Shown: one piece after another, positions 4,787-5,654 of the stretch | How positions within the stretch are numbered: position 1 is the stretch's first letter | Layout: every line of letters starts with the position of its first letter | Translations under genes and position numbers: made by a program | The notes under the pieces: generated by a model | The model's input: only the letters and a program-made list of their open reading frames with translations | Databases searched by the model: none | Told to the model about the DNA's origin: nothing | Assembly: GCA_013140935.1 (NCBI GenBank) | Contig: JABFSD010000057.1 | Span: forward strand, 1 to 5,654 | DNA length: 5,654 bases | Source of the DNA: Acidobacteriota bacterium | GTDB taxonomy: Bacteria > Acidobacteriota > Blastocatellia > RBC074 | Direction: 5' to 3'

Positions 4787-5031
4787 TAGACAGGATTTAC
4801 GGGATTTTCAGGATTTACGGGATTTGTTTTGGGATGGTGATGTTACGCCTTTCAGGAAAAGTCATCCTCCCACGAAGTCACACGAAGAAGACACGAAGGG
4901 TTTGAGTTACAGTTTTTTCCTCTTCGTGAAAACTTCGTGTTGCTTCGTGGGAGAATCATTTTCTGAATAACGAAGCAATCATTCCAAAAGCATCATCCTG
5001 TCAATCCTGAAAATCCTGTTAATCCTGTCTA
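4787..5031. repeat. Nested fold-back (long inverted repeat) element, about 245 bp
   Basis: Outer arms 4787-4823 and 4995-5031 are reverse complements at 33 of 37 positions. Each is built from four 9-bp tandem units: CAGGATTTA-type at 4791-4826, ATCCTGTNA-type at 4995-5030. Inner arms 4867-4900 and 4920-4953 share CTCCCACGAAG, ACACGAAG and CACGAAG in the same order. The sequence between outer and inner arms is also loosely complementary (TTTTGGRATG, TTCAGRAAAA), so the whole element folds around a loop at about 4901-4919. The ends read TA-GACAGG...CCTGTC-TA. The right end lies one base from the receptor's stop codon; the left end lies 14 nt before the next gene's start. AATCCTG and TTCGTG repeats of this style recur in many bacterial genomes. 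Candidate identities: MITE-like element, or a large intergenic hairpin that ends or processes the receptor mRNA. Confidence 0.85.
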
Positions 5032-5032
5032 T

Positions 5033-5654
5033 TTAGAAATACTTGAATAACAAACCTATGGTAAGCGTCCGTCCGCGTGAAGGTGCAAACTGGAATTGCT
5101 CACGATAGAAATTATTCGCGGCGTTTTCCAACCCGAAAGTTAAAGCGACGCGACCGTTTTCGCGCGTGAAGTTATAACCGCCGCGCAGGTTTTGAATGCC
5201 AAAGCCGCGAAGGCTCAATAAATCCTGTGCGATTAAAAACGGAGAGTCTTTGAGCAGCGGTGACACGCGGTCTACGTTAGCTTGCGCGCGCACGTTGTAT
5301 TCCGCCCAAAACCTGCCGCGCCCGTCGTTCCAGCGCAATCCGGCGATGGCCCGCAGGGGCGAGATGTTATCCGCCGGTACGTTGCGCAGGCTAGTCTGGT
5401 TAAACGGATTCACGGCTTCGAGAATGTTGCCGTGCGTATAAGCCATCGTCAGAAACGGCGTGACGGTTGAGTTACCCAAGTTAAACGAATATTCGCCGTC
5501 AGCTTCTAAACCTTGAATGCGGACGCGGGCGAAATTCAGAGCTTGCGCGACTAATCCGAGTCCGGGTGCGTTGGCGATGAATTCCTGCGAGATGAAGTTG
5601 CGATAATTGTTATTAAAGTAAGTTACATTCGCTGAATATCTGGTCGTTCGATAA
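5033..5654 (-). CDS. TonB-dependent outer-membrane receptor, C-terminal part
   Basis: The frame stays open from the stop at 5033-5035 to the right edge, so about 206 C-terminal residues are visible and the true start is outside. The sequence is a run of alternating amphipathic beta strands and loops typical of the receptor barrel: RYSANVTYFNNNYRNFIS, then ALNFARVRIQGLEAEGEYSF (the common 'N . . . . R I . G L E . E' turn), TPFLTMAYTHGN, RAIAGLRWND, FWAEYNVRAQAN, the family-typical LRGGYNF and ALTFGLENAANNFYREQF, and the last strand TLTIGLLFKYF ending in Phe, the usual signal for outer-membrane assembly. Such receptors import siderophores, haem, B12, glycans or other ligands using TonB energy; the plug domain and TonB box are outside the window, so the ligand cannot be judged. 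An internal TTG at 5479 is not the start. The DUF3386-type gene follows in the same direction. Confidence 0.93.
   Translation of the reverse strand, partial: YRTTRYSANVTYFNNNYRNFISQEFIANAPGLGLVAQALNFARVRIQGLEADGEYSFNLGNSTVTPFLTMAYTHGNILEAVNPFNQTSLRNVPADNISPLRAIAGLRWNDGRGRFWAEYNVRAQANVDRVSPLLKDSPFLIAQDLLSLRGFGIQNLRGGYNFTRENGRVALTFGLENAANNFYREQFQFAPSRGRTLTIGLLFKYF

Noticed and set aside
4787..5031. CRISPR array
   Set aside because: The units are 9 bp without spacers of constant length and occur in both orientations; this is a fold-back of tandem repeats.

Overview
The window looks like a stretch of a Gram-negative bacterial chromosome. The firmest reason is the C-terminal end of a TonB-dependent outer-membrane receptor at the right edge. 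The mix of gene families (a DUF5678-type protein, a retropepsin-like remnant, a DUF3386-type exported protein, RAYT debris, dispersed TTCGTG and AATCCTG repeats) and a GC content of roughly 50-58% in the flanks would fit Acidobacteriota, perhaps Blastocatellia. That placement is inference from recalled family distributions, not something measured here.

Layout. (1) Bases 2-694, plus strand: the end of a membrane-anchored conserved protein whose C-terminus resembles the RMD1/DUF155 family. (2) Bases 695-1481: genomic debris. It holds a possible reading frame broken by a TGA, a frameshifted remnant of a REP-associated tyrosine transposase (RAYT), a small REP-like palindrome and about 390 bp without a convincing gene. 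(3) Bases 1482-2666, minus strand: a compact, AT-richer two-gene module. A near-consensus sigma70-type promoter is followed by an array of four 9-bp pseudo-palindromes spaced exactly 11 bp apart. Then come an 86-residue ribbon-helix-helix protein and a 240-residue protein of unknown function. A perfect 12-bp inverted repeat brackets the second gene's ribosome binding site and start codon. (4) Bases 2819-3382, minus strand: a promoter, a DUF5678-type gene and, 2 nt behind it, a retropepsin-like aspartic protease reading frame that stops after 55 codons with DPG in place of DTG/DSG. (5) Bases 3450-4772, minus strand: an exported protein with a C-terminal DUF3386-type domain. (6) Bases 4787-5031: a nested fold-back repeat of about 245 bp filling almost the whole gap between two genes. 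(7) Bases 5033 to the end, minus strand: the C-terminal part of the TonB-dependent receptor.

The best candidate for an undescribed system is the module at 1482-2666. The gene order (small RHH regulator first), the operator-like array directly behind the -10 box, the atypical base composition and the degraded surroundings all suggest an autoregulated accessory cassette. It could be toxin-antitoxin-like, plasmid-maintenance-like or defence-associated; the sequence alone does not decide. The receptor and the DUF3386-type protein may both act in the envelope, but the repeat between them makes a simple operon uncertain.
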